NCBI GenBank assembly: GCA_945865855.1
Contig: CAMBES010000080.1
Span: 1-6,372, forward strand
Reading direction: 5' to 3'
DNA length: 6,372 nt
Source: Rhizobium sp. Q54
Lineage (GTDB): Bacteria > Pseudomonadota > Alphaproteobacteria > Rickettsiales > UBA1997
Of the stretch, positions 5,483 to 6,372 are shown piece by piece. The notes under the pieces are model-generated. The model was not told where the DNA came from and made no database searches. It worked only from the letters and a program-made list of their open reading frames with translations. How positions within the stretch are numbered: the stretch's first letter is position 1; the number at the start of each line of letters is the position of its first letter. The position numbers were made by a program, and so were the translations under genes.

Positions 5483-6303
5483 AGCTTGATTAAAACCGTT
5501 ACCGGCATTCCTTGCTTCAACTTGTCGTCAGAATTTTTTATGGTGATGCGAATGCGATAGACCAACATGCTTCTAAGGCTTGTGGTCTCAACAGACTTTG
5601 GTGTGAATTCAGCTTTTGGCGAGATGAATCCGATTTGTCCTTCATATTCACTGTTGCTGTCGGTTTTTATTTTGACTGACATTCCGTTTGTAACTCTGCC
5701 CAAATCCTCTTCATTTAGATAAGCTCGAACGTAGGCCTGATTGGCTAGAGATAGTTCGTAAACAGTTTGATTCTGTGTGATCATCGAGCCCACTTCAAAA
5801 GGGCGCGTCATCACAAAAGCATCAGAAGGAGCGTGAAGATTTGTGTCGTCAAGCGCGGTTTGGGCAATTTTTACCTTCGCTTTTTGCGCCTCTAGATCTG
5901 CTTGTGCACGATCTAGCGCGAATTTGTCATTATCATATTCTTGCCTTGAAGCCGAGTTATTTTTGAAGAGATTTTTTGTGCGCTTAAATTTTATTTCAGT
6001 ATTTTCGTAATTAGCGCGAGCTGCTTCTAGGTTGGCTTTGGCAAGTTCAAGCTCGTTAGAAAAGGTGTCGTCTTCCAAGCTAGCTAGAATTTGCCCTTCG
6101 CTAACTTTATCTCCTTCATCAAAAAATAATTTTTTTAAGCGACCAGAAACACGAAAAGAAGCGCTGACTTCTTTTATGTCGACATTGCCGTAGAGCTTTA
6201 TCTGGTGCTGATTGCTGTAATATTGATAAAAGGAGTAAGCGCTGTAACCGCAGATGAAAGTGATGATTGCTGGTAAGGCAATTTTAAGAATTTTTTGCTT
6301 CAT
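5479..6303 (-). CDS. ybhG: HlyD-family periplasmic adaptor, YbhG-like, short hairpin
   Basis: This 274-residue membrane-fusion protein should join the inner-membrane ABC exporter to a TolC-type channel. It has an N-terminal anchor (~8-27), then LYGNVDIKEVSASFRVSGRL (37-56) opening the lipoyl/barrel half, and a coiled-coil hairpin at ~82-153. It returns to the lipoyl domain at LHAPSDAFV (156-164) and ends in barrel and membrane-proximal parts with IGFISPKAEFTPKSVETTSLR (224-244), VYRIRI and KQGMPVTVLI. These phrases are near-identical to remembered E. coli YbhG. The hairpin is ~50 residues shorter than in that 332-residue protein. Its tip keeps R108, L112 and S119, the spacing of the RLS docking motif of AcrA. 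No Shine-Dalgarno precedes the ATG; an in-frame TGA upstream leaves no other ATG. First gene of the operon. Confidence 0.93.
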   Translation of the reverse strand: MKQKILKIALPAIITFICGYSAYSFYQYYSNQHQIKLYGNVDIKEVSASFRVSGRLKKLFFDEGDKVSEGQILASLEDDTFSNELELAKANLEAARANYENTEIKFKRTKNLFKNNSASRQEYDNDKFALDRAQADLEAQKAKVKIAQTALDDTNLHAPSDAFVMTRPFEVGSMITQNQTVYELSLANQAYVRAYLNEEDLGRVTNGMSVKIKTDSNSEYEGQIGFISPKAEFTPKSVETTSLRSMLVYRIRITIKNSDDKLKQGMPVTVLIKL

Positions 6304-6307
6304 ATTT

Positions 6308-6347
6308 TTTACAAATAAGTTTCGAAGAGATTGTCAATTACGCGTAA
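6308..6347 (-). promoter_or_regulatory. Possible ybhG operon promoter with adjoining 10-bp palindrome
   Basis: On the minus strand a perfect TTGACA (6337-6332) is followed, 18 nt later, by TGTAAA (6313-6308, 4 of 6 to TATAAT). Directly upstream and touching the -35 box is the perfect palindrome TTACGCGTAA (6347-6338), a possible operator. The predicted transcription start would fall about at the ATG (6303), implying a leaderless message, which agrees with the missing Shine-Dalgarno. The -10 is weak, so the real promoter may lie further upstream, outside the window. Confidence 0.35.
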
Positions 6348-6372
6348 AATATTTTTTTTGATCTGCTTGATG

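Overview
The window looks like chromosomal DNA of a low-to-moderate GC Gram-negative bacterium. It holds a periplasmic adaptor with a TolC-docking motif, so an outer membrane is expected. The pyruvate phosphate dikinase tail (…SCSPYRVPIARLAAA) reads to me like a proteobacterial, perhaps alphaproteobacterial, version. The lineage call is by eye only.

Layout. (1) 1-255, plus strand: the last 84 codons of pyruvate phosphate dikinase. (2) 274-687, plus: a small protein of unknown function with a good ribosome binding site; its last ~17 codons and its stop lie inside a repeat. (3) 636-1010: two diverged copies (A and B) of a ~135 bp REPIN-like palindromic repeat, with a 20-bp-period tandem array attached to copy A. 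No gene is credible in 688-1039. (4) 1040-1339, plus: a small GIY-YIG nuclease that begins 30 bp after copy B. (5) 1340-1494: a short gap between convergent genes in which I see nothing definite. (6) 6303 down to 1495, minus strand: a compact four-gene operon, membrane-fusion protein – tandem ABC ATPase – ABC-2 permease – ABC-2 permease. It matches E. coli ybhG-ybhF-ybhS-ybhR in order and in recognisable motifs. All junctions overlap by 4, 4 and 1 nt. (7) 6304-6372: the upstream region of that operon, with a TTGACA box next to a perfect 10-bp palindrome.

How the genes work together. YbhF-like ATPase plus YbhS/YbhR-like permeases should form an inner-membrane ABC exporter. The YbhG-like adaptor should connect it to a TolC-type outer-membrane channel, which is not encoded here. 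The substrate cannot be told from sequence; in E. coli the system is linked to drug and cation efflux.

The most unusual part is the repeat region. Both copies can fold either as one long 27-position stem or as two smaller hairpins, each displaying the same 25-nt core. Several differences between the copies keep G·U pairing. The element supplies the C-terminus of one protein and lies immediately upstream of a nuclease gene. I found no clearly new multi-gene system; the repeat/nuclease pairing is the best candidate for follow-up.
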